DNA of 64,000 bases from Rheum nobile (lineage: Eukaryota; Streptophyta; Magnoliopsida; Caryophyllales; Polygonaceae): positions 5,084,001 through 5,148,000 of the forward strand of contig WOAB01000056.1 of NCBI GenBank assembly GCA_027886185.1. The letters are read 5' to 3'. A program made the translations under genes and the position numbers. Below the pieces are notes generated by a model, which made no database searches, was not told the DNA's origin, and saw only the letters and a program-made list of their open reading frames with translations. Positions 44,097 to 55,708 of this stretch are shown piece by piece; within the stretch, counting starts at the first letter, position 1; every line of letters starts with the position of its first letter.

Positions 44097-45831
44097 TGAT
44101 CAGCGCTACTTTGTAGGGTTTAACTAGGAGTTGTTACCGGTGTTTTGGGTACCATTTGGAGATATTTATAGCGTATTGTAGAGATTGTAGTTGAGAAGTA
44201 GAAGTGAGGATATGGTGGTTTGGAGAAGCTTAAATGAAGATATATTGAAGAGAGAAGGAAGCCACCCAAGAAGATGAAGAATAGACCCAACTGGGTCTAC
44301 AGAAGAAATCCGCGACCGCGGGCGAGCAGAATGCTTGGTCGCGGATAAGTCGAGAGCAAATGATCAGAAAGTGAATTTTCCGCGACCGCGGAAATTCTTC
44401 CACGATCGCGGAAATGTGCATCAGCGAAGCGGGAGTTCGTCTGAAGTTTACTTTATCTTATTTTTCCGTTTTTCTTTTATTTTCTTTATTTCGGTTTACA
44501 TTATTTTATTTCCTTTAAGATTAGACTTGTTATCTTTTTAGCATTAGGTTTGGTTTTTAGGTTATTTAACCTAATTTCCATAGCAGCCTTTCATCATCGT
44601 TTATCATTCAGTTTTCATTCAGCATTTATTTTCCTTTGAGTTATGAAGAACTAAACACCCTTTGCTTAGTCCGACAATTGAAGCCTTGGTTTGAATTTGA
44701 TTGTTATTGATTCTCTTATGCTTCATCACATTGAGTTATATTGATTTCTCTAGATTGGCTACCTAGTTTTATTGATATTATTCATACTACAGGATTAAGG
44801 TTTTGAACTCTATTGGTTGATCTAGTTCATCAATTGTTGTGATTAGTATTATTAATATTGGTTTTCCTAGCGTGACAAACTAGTTGAGATTGATATTATC
44901 TATAGTGCTAGTTACCTTAATCTGGTCATCTTGTTGAGATTAATATTGTTCATACCTAATTCAGAGCAGCAAACACGATTTACAGGAACGAGTTGTGAAT
45001 GTTTATTGTGAAGAGAATTGATTGAATGTCGAACCTAATACGACTGCTTCGAACCACTCTGCTTTATACCCTTGCATAGTCTTTCATTAGACTAACCAAC
45101 CGTAATTATTCCCTTGCATGGTTGGCTGGTGTCATCCGTTCGATTCGGCACATCAGGTTTGTTGCAGATCCGAGAAGGCTAGAACGACTATGAGAATGAA
45201 CGGTGTTTTGAAGAGTTATTTTGTTTTAAGACTTCCGCTGTGTTAATAATGCTTTGATATAAAGACTTCCGTTGTATTAAATTCTGATGATGTATTTCGT
45301 TTTGTCTGGAATCATGTGTAATTCCGAGACTGTGGTTTAATAAAAGTTATGATATTTGGTATTGTAACTGTGGTTTGATGGTTATATCGTTTGGAAAAGC
45401 CTGACGGATTGTTAAGTATTGCATGAGCCTATCTATTCCTGAACTTACTGCTGCTGTTAGATTTATCTTGATGGTTTCATGATTGTTTAATAGTTAGGGT
45501 TATCAGGACTGGTAGGACTGGTAACTATTTCAGAACAGGGATTAGGACATTTACGAGGATTGAGGACTAGAAATAATCAATGATCAATCAACCAAACTAA
45601 AGGTGAATATTTGTTTGGCTAAGTGTTTTTCCTAATTGATTACAAACCTTTGCTTTTGTTTCCTTTGTTTACCAACAATCAACCAAAACCCCCATTTGTT
45701 ACTATTGCATGCAACCTTACATAAAGAAAGACAACTCCTCCCTGTGAGATTCGACCCTTGCTTGCCTATTCTACTAGTTAGGTTATTAAGGATTTTACTT
45801 TGATAAGGCGATACGACTTTAGCCCCTATCA
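44097..45831 (+). repeat. Element D 3' LTR, with a foreign segment
   Basis: 1735 bp, 306 bp longer than the 5' LTR. It carries an insert of about 369 bp (45032-45400) between ATTGAATGTCGA and CTGACGG and lacks a 33-bp stretch near 44703. The insert resembles the 3' part of the element E LTR (about 49985-50325). Ends TAGCCCCTATCA at the TSD. Confidence 0.88.
45032..45400 (+). repeat. Element E-type LTR fragment inside the D 3' LTR
   Basis: Shares ordered blocks with 49985-50325: CATTAGACTAACC, TTCGGCACAT, CTATGA.AATGAACGGTGTT, AAGACTTCCGCTGT and GTTATGATATTTGGTA-like text. No TSD or element ends flank it. It is missing from the 5' LTR. Confidence 0.75.
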
Positions 45832-45836
45832 CCTCA

Positions 45837-46726
45837 CCCCAAAGGGAGTGTTTCATCATAACACTGATGAGCATGCACCTTGCTTTTTCAAGCAAGGTCA
45901 TGTTCATCCTCTCAACAGTGCCATTCTGTTGAGGGGTGCCAGGCACAGTTAAGTGTCTCTTAATACCATTAGAATGACAGAAAGAATCAAACCCATGGTT
46001 GCAAAATTCAAGCCCATTGTCAGTTTTCAAGCATTTCAACTTAAATTTTGATTCTCCTTCAACCTTAGTTTTCCAGAATTTGAAGTTTTCAAAGGTATCA
46101 CTTTTACTTTTGAGTAAATACACCCAGACTTTCCTGGAATAGTGGTCTATGAGTGAGAGGAAGCATTTCCTCCCACCTATAGTGTCCACCTGAGCAAGAC
46201 CCCATAAGTCTACATGCACATACTCAAGAGGCCTTTGAGCAACATACTTAGATTTAGGAAAACTGGACCTAACATGCTTACCAAAAATGCAATTTTCACA
46301 CATGCTCAGATCAGAAGGTTTATGCTCTAAATAGTCTTGTCTAAACAGATAATGCAAGCTTTTGTTTCCTATATGACCAAGTCTAGCATGTCACATCTTA
46401 GTATGATCCATACTCATATTCATGCAAGCATTCAACTCAGCAGAGGAAGCATTTAAGACAGGTTCACCAATGACATGATATAAGCCATGCTTTTTCACAC
46501 TTTTAATCAGAATATTCTCATCCCTAGAAATATTTCTAATGCCATTATGAGTGTGAATATGACAGTTTAGGTCATCAAACATGCTTTCAGACAACAAATT
46601 TCTCCTAAGGTCAGGCACCCACCTAACCTGTTGGAGAACCCTTATTTTTCCATCATGCATACGAAAAGGAATATTGTCAATGCCTTTAATTTTTAAAGAG
46701 GAGTGGTCACCCAACCTCACCTCACC
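45837..46726 (-). pseudogene. Copia B: protease-integrase segment
   Basis: Minus strand, running from right to left: MRLGDHSSLKIKGIDNIPFR, RWVPDLRRNLLSESMFDDLN, then TGA at 46388-46390 in the position of the Trp of WHARLGHIGNK, then HARLGHIGNK, DLSMCENCIFGKHVRSSF, and the integrase core YVHVDLWGLAQVDTIGGRKC...KTDNGLEFCN...GTPQQNGTVERMNMTLLEKA up to the element D junction at 45836. The nonsense codon kills the frame independently of the nested insertions. Confidence 0.9.
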
Positions 46727-46731
46727 CTCAT

Positions 46732-49700
46732 TGTAATACCCCTCAATTTTAGTAAGGGCATTTGGGTAATTTTCTCAACTTTCGTTCAATTAATTATTTC
46801 GCTTTCAGTGGAGTTTGGATTTTCCGTAACATCCATGATGTCCAAAATAATTCTTTGAGTGGTATAAAATACATTCGATGTATTTTCGGGACTTAGAATA
46901 TTTGTTTGAATACAAACATATAATTTCCGGGATTTAAAAACTCATACCAAAACCATTTCTACGTGGCAACTGCAAGCCTGCCATGAATACTCCCTCCCGC
47001 GTGCAAAGCCGGCCACGAATACTCCCCGTGGGCAGTCCCGGTCGGGGCACCTGTCGATGGGTCCAGCGCTGCCTCTCCTTGGGCTACAAAAGGGAGCCAG
47101 AACTGGAGGGGATCGAGAGACACGCAGCTCCCCACCTCTTCCGATCGTCTCCCCTGCTCCAATCGCGAGTTCCCCTGCTCGCCATCGTCGGTCGTCGCCA
47201 GCTCCCTCTGAGCTCGCCTCTCGTCGTCGCCCCAGCTCGCTTGTTCCCCGGCAAACACCGAGCCGATTGGAGCCACCGAAGCCGACGCCGAGCTCCTCCC
47301 ATGCCGCTGAGGTGTCGTGTTGCTGCCGTCGATCCGTGCCACAGCGGAGTGGTGCTGCTGCTCCGACTTGCTGGTGGCTGAAGTTGCCGGCGACGAGAGC
47401 TCCATCCCCGGCGTCGATGAGCTCCTTCCCGTCGAGCTGTTGTTGAAGCCGTAGCCGAGCCCCTGTTGCTCCTCTGTTTTGTTCAATTTGGTGAAGGTGA
47501 TGAACAGTGGAGTGGGTCCCCCCTTCCATTGTTTTGTTGTTGGGCCGGTAAGCCCAATATCCTTTTCAGTCCAGATTTAACCCGAAATTATTCGAGCGGT
47601 ATAATTTCGACTCCCTTTCATCCGTATCTGTCTTTAGGAAAATTCAATCAATATTCTTATGATTTAAGATCATAAGAATTTATTGAATTTAATTCCTTGA
47701 GTTCGTCCTGACAAATTAATTGCGATTAATTAATTTGTCATGAGCTGGATCGCGTGTGGACTCGTACTCTACTAGGAATATTCTGAAGCTTAAGCCATAT
47801 CATTGGAAAGGATATTTTCGGTAGTCGTCTCGTCCAGATTCATCGCCGAATCTATTCCAGGCAAGTGGCGGTTCGCTCTTGCTCATCATTCCATATTTCC
47901 ATTAATTATCAATGGTTTGATTGTTAATTAATTTGGAATGATTTACTGTTTTGTTGGGAACAGTTTTGATAAATGATATGGATTAAAATATGATATTATA
48001 ATAGGTTGTATATCTGTTAGAACAACGCTATTATAAATATATATGAGGATTGCCGGGAGGGCAACAATATGAAAAGAATATGATATTATAATATGTTGTA
48101 TATCTGCTAGAACAACGCTATTATAGATATATATTTATGATATTAGCCTGGAGGGCTTTGATATAATTATTACTGTGTTGAATTGTTTAGTTAGCACGAG
48201 TATTCGTAGGAACGATGAACTATTCGAGGTCCAGTCGTTTCTTAATAATGATTAATGGTGCAAAGGGTGATAAACCCAAAAACCATTTGGTGGGTCATGA
48301 CCGATCTCTATACTCGGGTATAGAGATGGTGGCACAAAGCTGGTGCTACAAATCTTGGGATTCGTCCCATTCAGGAGTATGTCCCTCATGGCGAAACATA
48401 TGTCCTATATGTCCCTCATGGCGATACATATATTTAAAAGCCTATAACGTGATGCGCGTTTTGGAATTAAATAAGATAAGTGTCGTTGTAGCACATGATT
48501 AATATACCCTTGGCGAGTAGTGCAACTAAGTAAATAGTGCAGCTAGGAAAGCTCGTATTGACTTTTGATCAGAGTACGTTCTCTTTCCAATCTGGATTCG
48601 CTGTAAGCGATGAGGTTGGTCGTGAACCGAAACATCTTAGTCAGTTCTTAAATCATCGTTATGTGGTTCTGTAAGATTCAGACTTTGATGTGATTTGTTG
48701 ATATGTTTAACTGTTTAGTTAACACTTGAGGCTTTGATGTGAGTTGTTGATGTGTTTAACTGTTTAGTTAACACTTGAGGATTTGATGTGATCTGTTGAT
48801 GAGTTTAACTGTTTAGTTAACACTCGAGGGCTTGATGTGATTTGTTGATGTGTTTAACTGTTTAGTTAACACTTGAGGCTTTGATGTGATTTGTTAATGT
48901 GTTTAACTGTTTAGTTAACACTTGAGGATTTGATGTGATCTGTTGATGAGTTTAACTGTTTAGTTAACACTCGAGGACTTTGATGTGATTTGTTGATGTG
49001 TTTAACTGTTTAGTTAACACTTGAGGCTTTGATGTGATTTTGTTGATGTGTTTAACTGTTTAGTTAACACTTGAGGATTTGATGTGATCTGTTGATGAGT
49101 TTAACTGTTTAGTTAACACTTGAGGATTTGATGTGATCTGTTGATGAGTTTAACTGTTTAGTTAACACTCGAGGGCTTGATGTGATTTGTTGATGTGTTT
49201 AACTGTTTAGTTAACACTTGAGGCTTTGATGTGATTTGTTGATGTGTTTAACTGTTTAGTTAACACTTGAGGATTTGATGTGATCTGTTGATGAGTTTAA
49301 CTGTTTAGTTAACACTAGAGGACTTTGATGTGATTTGTTAATGTGTTTAACTGTTTAGTTAACACTTGAGGATTTGATATGATCTGTTGATGAGTTTAAC
49401 TGTTTAGTTAACACTTGAGGATTTGATGTGATATGTTGATGAGTTTAACTGTTTAGTTAACACTCGAGGGCTTGATGTGATTTGTTGATGTGTTTAACTG
49501 TTTAGTTAACACTTGAGGCTTTGATGTGATTTGTTGATGTGTTTAACTGTTTAGTTAACACTTGAGGATTTGATGTGATCTGTTGATGAGTTTAAGTGTT
49601 TAGTTAACACTTGAGGATTTGATGTGATCTGTTGATGAGTTTAACTGTTTAGTTAACACTCGAGGGCTTGATGTGATTTGTTGATGTGTTTAACTGTTTA

Positions 49701-50411
49701 GTTAACACTTGAGGCTTTGATGTGATTTGTTGATGTGTTTAACTGTTTAGTTAACACTTGAGGCTTTGATGTGATTTGTTGATGTGTTTAACTGTTTAGT
49801 TAACACTTGAGGATTTGATGTGATCTGTTGATGAGTTTAAATGTTTAGTTAACACTCGAGGGCTTGATGTGATTTGTTGATATGTTTAACTGTTTAGTTA
49901 ACACTTGAGGGCTTTGATGTGATTTGTTGATATGTGGAACTGCTTGTGTCAGCATTTGTGTGAATTAATTGTTAATGTTTTCCTCCTTTGCTTAGTCTAT
50001 TCATTAGACTAACCCCTTGTATTTTATTTATCTGCAACGTCATGGTGGTGTCGTCCGTCCGTTTCGGCACATACAGGTCCAAAAATGCTAGATCGACTAT
50101 GAACATGAACGGTGTTTGAAAATGTTTTAATCAGGCTACGATCTTTGGGCATTTACTACTAAGGTCAATACTCTTGTAAATTATTTTAAGTCTTCCGCTG
50201 TATTGTAATGAATCTGTATTTTGTCGCATTTGGAATGGTGTTGAAATTCCGCGACTATGTTTTAAATGAAAGTTATGGTAATTTTGTACCATACTTATTG
50301 GTTATGATTTGTGTTTAAACCGGTAAAGCCTTGGGTGGCTTCGGTAAGGAACACCGAGGTCACTGGCGGTAATAACTTTTCCAAATGGGTTATAAATTTG
50401 GGGGTGTTATA
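46732..50411 (+). repeat. Element E 5' LTR (3.68 kb)
   Basis: Starts TGTAATACCCC and ends GGGGGTGTTATA. It contains a GC-rich block at about 46975-47500 with a TATA-like CTACAAAAGGGAG near 47084, probably the transcription start area, then AT-rich DNA, then the 49-bp array at 48690-49935. Long frames in the GC-rich block overlap on both strands and look like composition effects. Confidence 0.85.
48690..49935 (+). repeat. 49-bp minisatellite in the E 5' LTR, about 25 copies
   Basis: Units contain TTTAACTGTTTAGTTAACAC followed by TYGAGG and TTTGATGTGATYTGTTGATG. I count about 25 occurrences of the core. Three unit variants follow in a loose order (CTTTGATG / ATTTGATG...GAG / GCTTGATG), giving an apparent higher-order period near 147 bp. 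Confidence 0.9.
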
Positions 50412-50415
50412 GATT

Positions 50416-50427
50416 TGGTATCAGAGC
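50416..50427 (+). other. Primer-binding site of element E (tRNA-Met)
   Basis: TGGTATCAGAGC, four bases after the LTR. A degenerate second copy (TGATATCAGAGC) follows at about 50452. Confidence 0.88.
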
Positions 50428-51335
50428 TAAAGTTCTGTTTTTAAAACAGATTTGATATCAGAGCCGAAAGTTTTAAAACGGGTTTTGGTATTTCATGAAC
50501 CATTTACTCGTTTTGGTTGAATTTTTTTTTTCAACAGCTCTAGTAGGCTCACAGGCGGCGCCAGTATCAACACCGGCTAGTCGTTGTCACCAGGCTGGGT
50601 GTGTGATGTGGCTGGGGTAGCTTGGCCTGGGGAGTGCTATAGATCTGAGTTAAATATTTTCGAACAAATCTTACAAATAAATATTTGTAAACTGATCACT
50701 CGTTTGAAATGTTTCCGAAGGCTCTGAATTTTCAAATGAAGAATTTTTAACCGTTCATAGTCGTGCCTTCTTTAGTCTGATATGAGAGGTATGAAAGTTA
50801 CCTCTATATCTAGAAAGACTAATTTCTTGTTGTTGTTGTAAGACATAGGTGTTTGTCTATTCTTTTGAAAGGACTCGGAAGATGCCGAGATGATTCTATC
50901 ATCTCTAGTAATGTTAGATTTCCCTGTTTCTCAGAGATATTTCGAGGTTGGAAGACCTAGTAGTTCCCTCGAAGGTATCGAGTATGTACTTCCTGAGTTG
51001 GTAGTACTTAATATCCTAGTGCTGTAATCTCCGAGTAATTTGGTGTGAACGCTCGGGAGATTAGTGTAGATGAATCTTGTGCTCTATATTCATAATTCAT
51101 CTATAGAATTACCAAGTTGATCTATTCTAAGTGTTTTTATGGGATAATTAAGGAATCACTCTTAGGAGTTTTGATGTCTAAAGTGTGATGTCATAGTCGT
51201 TGACATTCACTGTTGAGAAAACGAATACGGAGGATGAATGCTCGATGCAGTCGGGATTTGCATCCGTATGAGAATTCGTGGGTTGAACCTATGGTAGAGT
51301 TCGTTGAGCCGTTAAGGTAGGCCAACGAAATATTG
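50428..51335 (+). other. Element E internal remnant, non-coding
   Basis: About 0.9 kb with no frame of meaningful length and no gag or pol motif. The junction with LTR sequence at 51336 has no duplication, consistent with a deletion. Confidence 0.75.
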
Positions 51336-53870
51336 TAATTAATTTGTCATGAGCTGGATCGCGTGTGGACTCGTACTCTGCTAGGAATATTCTGAAGCTT
51401 AAGCCATATCATTAGAAAGGATATTTTCGGTAGTCGTCTCGTCCAGATTCATCGCCGAATCTATTCCAGGCAAGTGGCGGTTCGCTCTTGCTCATCATTC
51501 CATATTTCCATTAATTATCAATGGTTTGATTGTTAATTAATTTGGAATGATTTACTGTTTTATTGGGAACAGTTTTGATAAATGATATGGATTAAAATAT
51601 GATATTATAATAGGTTGTATATCTGTTAGAACAACGCTATTATAAATATATATGAGGATTGCCGGGAGGGCAACAATATGAAAAGAATATGATATTATAA
51701 TAGGTTGTATATCTGCTAGAACAACGCTATTATAGATATATATTTATGATATTAGCCTGGAGGGCTTTGATATGATTATTACTGTGTTGAATTGTTTAGT
51801 TAGCACGAGTATTCGTAGGAACGATGGACTATTCGAGGTCCAGTCGTTTCTTAATAATGATTAATGGTACAAAGGGTGATAAACCCAAAAACCATTTGGT
51901 GGGTCATGACCGATCTCTATACTCGGGTATAGAGATGGTGGCACAAAGCTGGTGCTACAAATCTTGGGATTCGTCCCATTCAGGAGTATGTCCCTCATGG
52001 CGAAACATATGTCCTATATGTCCCTCATGGCGATACATATATTTAAAAGCCTATAACGTGATGCGCGTTTTGGAATTAAATAAGATAAGTGTCGTTGTAG
52101 CACATGATTAATATACCCTTGGCGAGTAGTGCAACTAAGTAAATAGTGCAGCTAGGAAAGCTCGTATTGACTTTTGATCAGAGTACGTTCTCTTTCCAAT
52201 CTGGATTCGCTGTAAGCGATGAGGTTGGTCGTGAACCGAAACATCTTAGTCAGTTCTTAAATCATCGTTATGTGGTTCTGTAAGATTCAGACTTTGATGT
52301 GATTTCTTGATATGTTTAACTGTTTAGTTAACACTTGAGGCTTTGATGTGATTTGTTGATGTGTTTAACTGTTTAGTTAACACTTGAGGATTTGATGTGA
52401 TCTATTAATGAGTTTAACTGTTTAGTTAACACTCGAGGGCTTGATGTGATTTGTTGTTGTGTTTAACTGTTTAGTTAACACTTGAGGCTTTGATGTGATT
52501 TGTTGATGTGTTTAACTGTTTAGTTAACACTTGAGGATTTGATGTGATCTGTTGATGAGTTTAACTGTTTAGTTAACACTCGAGGACTTTGATGTGATTT
52601 GTTGATGTGTTTAACTGTTTAGTTAACACTTGAGGCTTTGATGTGATTTGTTGATGTGTTTAACTGTTTAGTTAACACTTGAGGATTTGATGTGATCTGT
52701 TGATGAGTTTAACTGTTTAATTAACACTTGAGGATTTGATGTGATCTGTTGATGAGTTTAACTGTTTAGTTAACACTTGAGGATTTGATGTGATTTGTTG
52801 ATGAGTTTAACTGTTTAGTTAACACTTGAGGATTTGATGTGATCTGTTGATGAGTTTAACTATTTAGTTAACACTTGAGGATTTGATGTGATCTGTTGAT
52901 GAGTTTAACTGTTTAGTTAACACTCGAGGGCTTGATGTGATTTGTTGATGTGTTTAACTGTTTAGTTAACACTTGAGGCTTTGATGTGATTTGTTGATGT
53001 GTTTAACTGTTTAGTTAACACTTGAGGATTTGATGTGATCTGTTGATGAGTTTAACTGTTTAGTTAACACTTGAGGATTTGATGTGATATGTTGATGAGT
53101 TTAACTGTTTAGTTAACACTCGAGGGCTTGATGTGATTTGTTGATGTGTTTAACTGTTTAGTTAACACTTGAGGCTTTGATGTGATTTGTTGATGTGTTT
53201 AACTGTTTAGTTAACACTTGAGGCTTTGATGTGATTTGTTGATGTGTTTAACTGTTTAGTTAACACTTGAGGATTTGATGTGATCTGTTGATGAGTTTAA
53301 CTGTTTAGTTAACACTCGAGGGCTTGATGTGATTTGTTGATGTGTTTAACTGTTTAGTTAACACTTGAGGGCTTTGATGTGATTTGTTGATATGTGGAAC
53401 TGCTTGTGTCAGCATTTGTGTGAATTAATTGTTAATGTTTTCCGCCCTTGCTTAGTCTATTTATTAGACTAACCCCTTGTATTTTATTTATCTACAACGT
53501 CATGGTGGTGTCGTCCGTCCGTTTCGGCACATACAGGTCCAAAAAGGCTAGATCGACTATGAACATGAACGGTGTTTGAAAATGTTTTAATCAGGCTACG
53601 ATCTTTGGGCATTGACTACTAAGGTCAATACTCTTGTAAATTATTTTAAGTCTTCCGCTGTATTGTAATGAATCTGTATTTTGTCGCATTTGGAATGGTG
53701 TTGAAATTCCGCGACTATGTTTTAAATGAAAGTTATGGTAATTTTGTACCATACTTATTGGTTATGATTTGTGTTTAAACCGGTAAAGCCTTGGGTGGCT
53801 TCGGTAAGGAACACCGAGGTCACTGGCGGTAATACCTTTCCAAATGGGTTATAAATTTGAGGGTGTTACA
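51336..53870 (+). repeat. Element E truncated 3' LTR
   Basis: 2535 bp matching 47727-50411. The first 995 bp of the LTR are missing. The outer end is intact (GGGTGTTACA) and abuts the TSD. Confidence 0.9.
52290..53395 (+). repeat. 49-bp minisatellite in the E 3' LTR, about 22 copies
   Basis: Same unit as at 48690-49935 but about three units shorter, so the array has changed length since the two LTRs were made identical at insertion. Confidence 0.88.
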
Positions 53871-53875
53871 CTCAT

Positions 53876-54851
53876 TACAAGCATGCAAATAATCAAAGTA
53901 ATGCTTATGAGGAGTAACATGCATAGTGCATCTAGAATCTAAGATCCAAGAATCAGAATCATCAACAGAGGCAACCATAAGCAATTCATCATGGTAAAAA
54001 GTAGGGGAGTCCAGCATAGCAGAAGTACCATTTTGAGGTTTATTACCATTTTCATCCTTTTTCTTCTTGAAACATTCACTAATAAAATGACCAAGCTTGC
54101 CACAGTAATGACATTTCACATTAAACTTGTCAATTTTAGCCTTGGAATTTCCAGAACCAGATTGAAAAGAATTAAAAGAGTCAGAAGCCTTATCCTTCTT
54201 CTTCACATTCTTCTTCTGAAACTTAGATTTTCCTTTTGAAAATAGGACTTCAGATTTAGCATCTTTATCAGATTTATCATATTTTCCTTTGAAAATTTTC
54301 ATAATCTCATTCTTCTGAATAATAGACTCAATAATTCTCTTTTTAGTCAATTCTTCAGTACCAAATTGTATCACATCTTTAATGTTGTCAAATTGTGAAG
54401 GCAGAGAATTCAACAAAATAACAGCTTGATGAGTATCAACAAGTTTGTCATCACATCTTTCTAATTCCTGAGGCATGCGAAGGAATCTATCAAGATTATC
54501 ATTCAAAGACACAGAAACATCCATTTTAAAAGTAAAGATGCGACAAAGAAGACTAATCCTAGAAGGTAGAGATTTTACCATAAAGAGGTCTTTTAACGCC
54601 TTCCAAAAATTCTTGGAAGAGTCAACTGTGACCACTTGGCGAGCAACTTCATCAGACAGACGAATCATAATCTCAGAATGAGCAATTTGATCCATTTCCT
54701 TCTTAGAGGCTTCATCAAAGTCAGAGGGATAAGCTTCCTCAACAACTTTCCAACATTTTTCCTTTATCAGAATAGCCTTCATTTTGACTTGCCACATGGC
54801 GAAGTCAGTAGACCCATCGAAAGGTTTGATTCTCACAGAGGAGTCAGACAT
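53876..54851 (-). pseudogene. Copia B: gag and protease start
   Basis: From the ATG at 54851 (MSDSSVRIKPFDGSTDFAMW), close to element A's gag start. Contains the UBN2-type gag, a Lys-rich stretch, the zinc knuckle CHYCGKLGHFISEC near 54100, and the protease motif SDSWILDSRCTMH. In the motif DSG has become DSR, which would inactivate the protease. Element E cuts the frame at 53870. The frame upstream of 54851 is open but adds only leader sequence. Confidence 0.9.
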
Positions 54852-55693
54852 AATAGTCTTCAGAGGAGATTTGAGAACTGAAGAGAGTGAGCAACAGAGG
54901 TGGCCCAAGACAATAGTTGGAGCTCAGAAGCAGTTCCACACACAGGGAAACTAAGAGGTCGAAAGAGATCGACGACTTAAGGTATTTCTGGATCCTCTCA
55001 AGGTGAAGTGGCGATTTAACTTCAAGACTCAAGAACAGAGAGTTGAAGGTTTAAATGACGACACAGAAATAGAGATTTTTGGCTAAAGAATCTCAGCAAG
55101 AGTTCCCCCTTTTCGATCTAAAACTTAGACTGCGAAAACTTTCGAGCATCTTGATCGCCTCTTTCGAGGTCGTCACACTGCTAAGCCTCTCAGATGTTTA
55201 GATCTATGCAAGGGAAGGAACAAAACAAGGAAGCGAGGAGAGTTAACAAAGATGTCTAGGATCTTAAACGTCGAGGAAGTTCAATCCCTAGATCTGATTC
55301 CAGAAGGTTTTAGGGCTAAGAAGCTTTTGAGTTTCTGAGAGTTTCTAGTCTCAGGAAACTCGCATGCAAGCCCAGAAACAAGAAGGAGAGAGGTTCAAAG
55401 CTCTAGATCTGTAGATGTATAGATCGTAGTTTGAAGAACTCGATCCTAAAGTCTCTCAGTTTTAGATCTCGAAGCTAGAAAGCTTGAGAGATTTGAAACT
55501 GACAAACCCTAGGAAAGTTTTGTAAAAGGAAATAAAGAAATCTGCGAAGTGGAAACGAAAAACGAAATCCAACGCAAGACTTTAAAACCAATAACAATTA
55601 AAAGGAATCGTCAGAGAAGACTTTAGATCCAAGCCCTAGAAGCACAAAGGCTTCGATTTGAACTCGTAGCTCTTCTGACAGAGACCTCACCTT
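54852..55693 (-). other. Copia B leader region
   Basis: Untranslated region between gag and the primer site. Rich in TAGATCT/CTCAG-type words. No gene. Confidence 0.6.
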
Positions 55694-55705
55694 GCTCCGA
55701 TACCA
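55694..55705 (-). other. Primer-binding site of copia B (tRNA-Met variant)
   Basis: On the minus strand TGGTATCGGAGC, one base off the usual TGGTATCAGAGC, three bases inside the 5' LTR. Confidence 0.85.
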
Positions 55706-55708
55706 GTT

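Larger units (their letters stand above)
39858..45831 (+). mobile_element. Element D: non-autonomous Ty3/gypsy element (tRNA-Asp primed)
   Basis: Inserted in the integrase region of copia B with TSD CCTCA (39853-39857 and 45832-45836). LTRs are 39858-41286 and 44097-45831, with a tRNA-Asp primer site and the polypurine tract AAGCATGGGGGAATT. The internal part encodes only a gag-like N-terminus and a protease-like end; RT, RNase H and integrase are absent. Primer site, tract and gag style resemble the Athila/Tat side of Ty3/gypsy. The LTRs differ by roughly 3% or more plus indels, so D is older than C and E. Palindromes CCGCGAYCGCGG recur throughout. Confidence 0.9.
46732..53870 (+). mobile_element. 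Element E: large coding-poor Ty3/gypsy derivative with giant LTRs
   Basis: Inserted in the protease region of copia B with TSD CTCAT (46727-46731 and 53871-53875). It begins TGTAATACCCCTCAATTTTAG and ends TTTGAGGGTGTTACA. A 3680-bp 5' LTR (46732-50411) is followed by a tRNA-Met primer site, about 0.9 kb of internal non-coding sequence, and a 3' LTR truncated at its start (51336-53870). Long LTR, TGTAATACCCC start and tRNA-Met primer suggest a Tekay/Del-like parent. Homologous LTR portions differ by under 1% outside the minisatellite. Confidence 0.88.

Noticed and set aside
46942..47529. Long overlapping frames on both strands in a GC-rich block
   Set aside because: They lie in the promoter/leader part of the element E LTR. 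Simultaneous open frames on both strands reflect high GC and lack of stops, and no domain is recognisable.
48215..48502. 95-codon frame, also at 51824-52111
   Set aside because: The two are the same segment in the 5' and 3' LTRs of element E. The peptide partly encodes a short duplicated CCCTCATGGCGA segment and has no recognisable fold.
48690..53395. Regular short repeats that could suggest a CRISPR array
   Set aside because: Units are contiguous 49-bp minisatellite copies without unique spacers, in a plant retrotransposon LTR.
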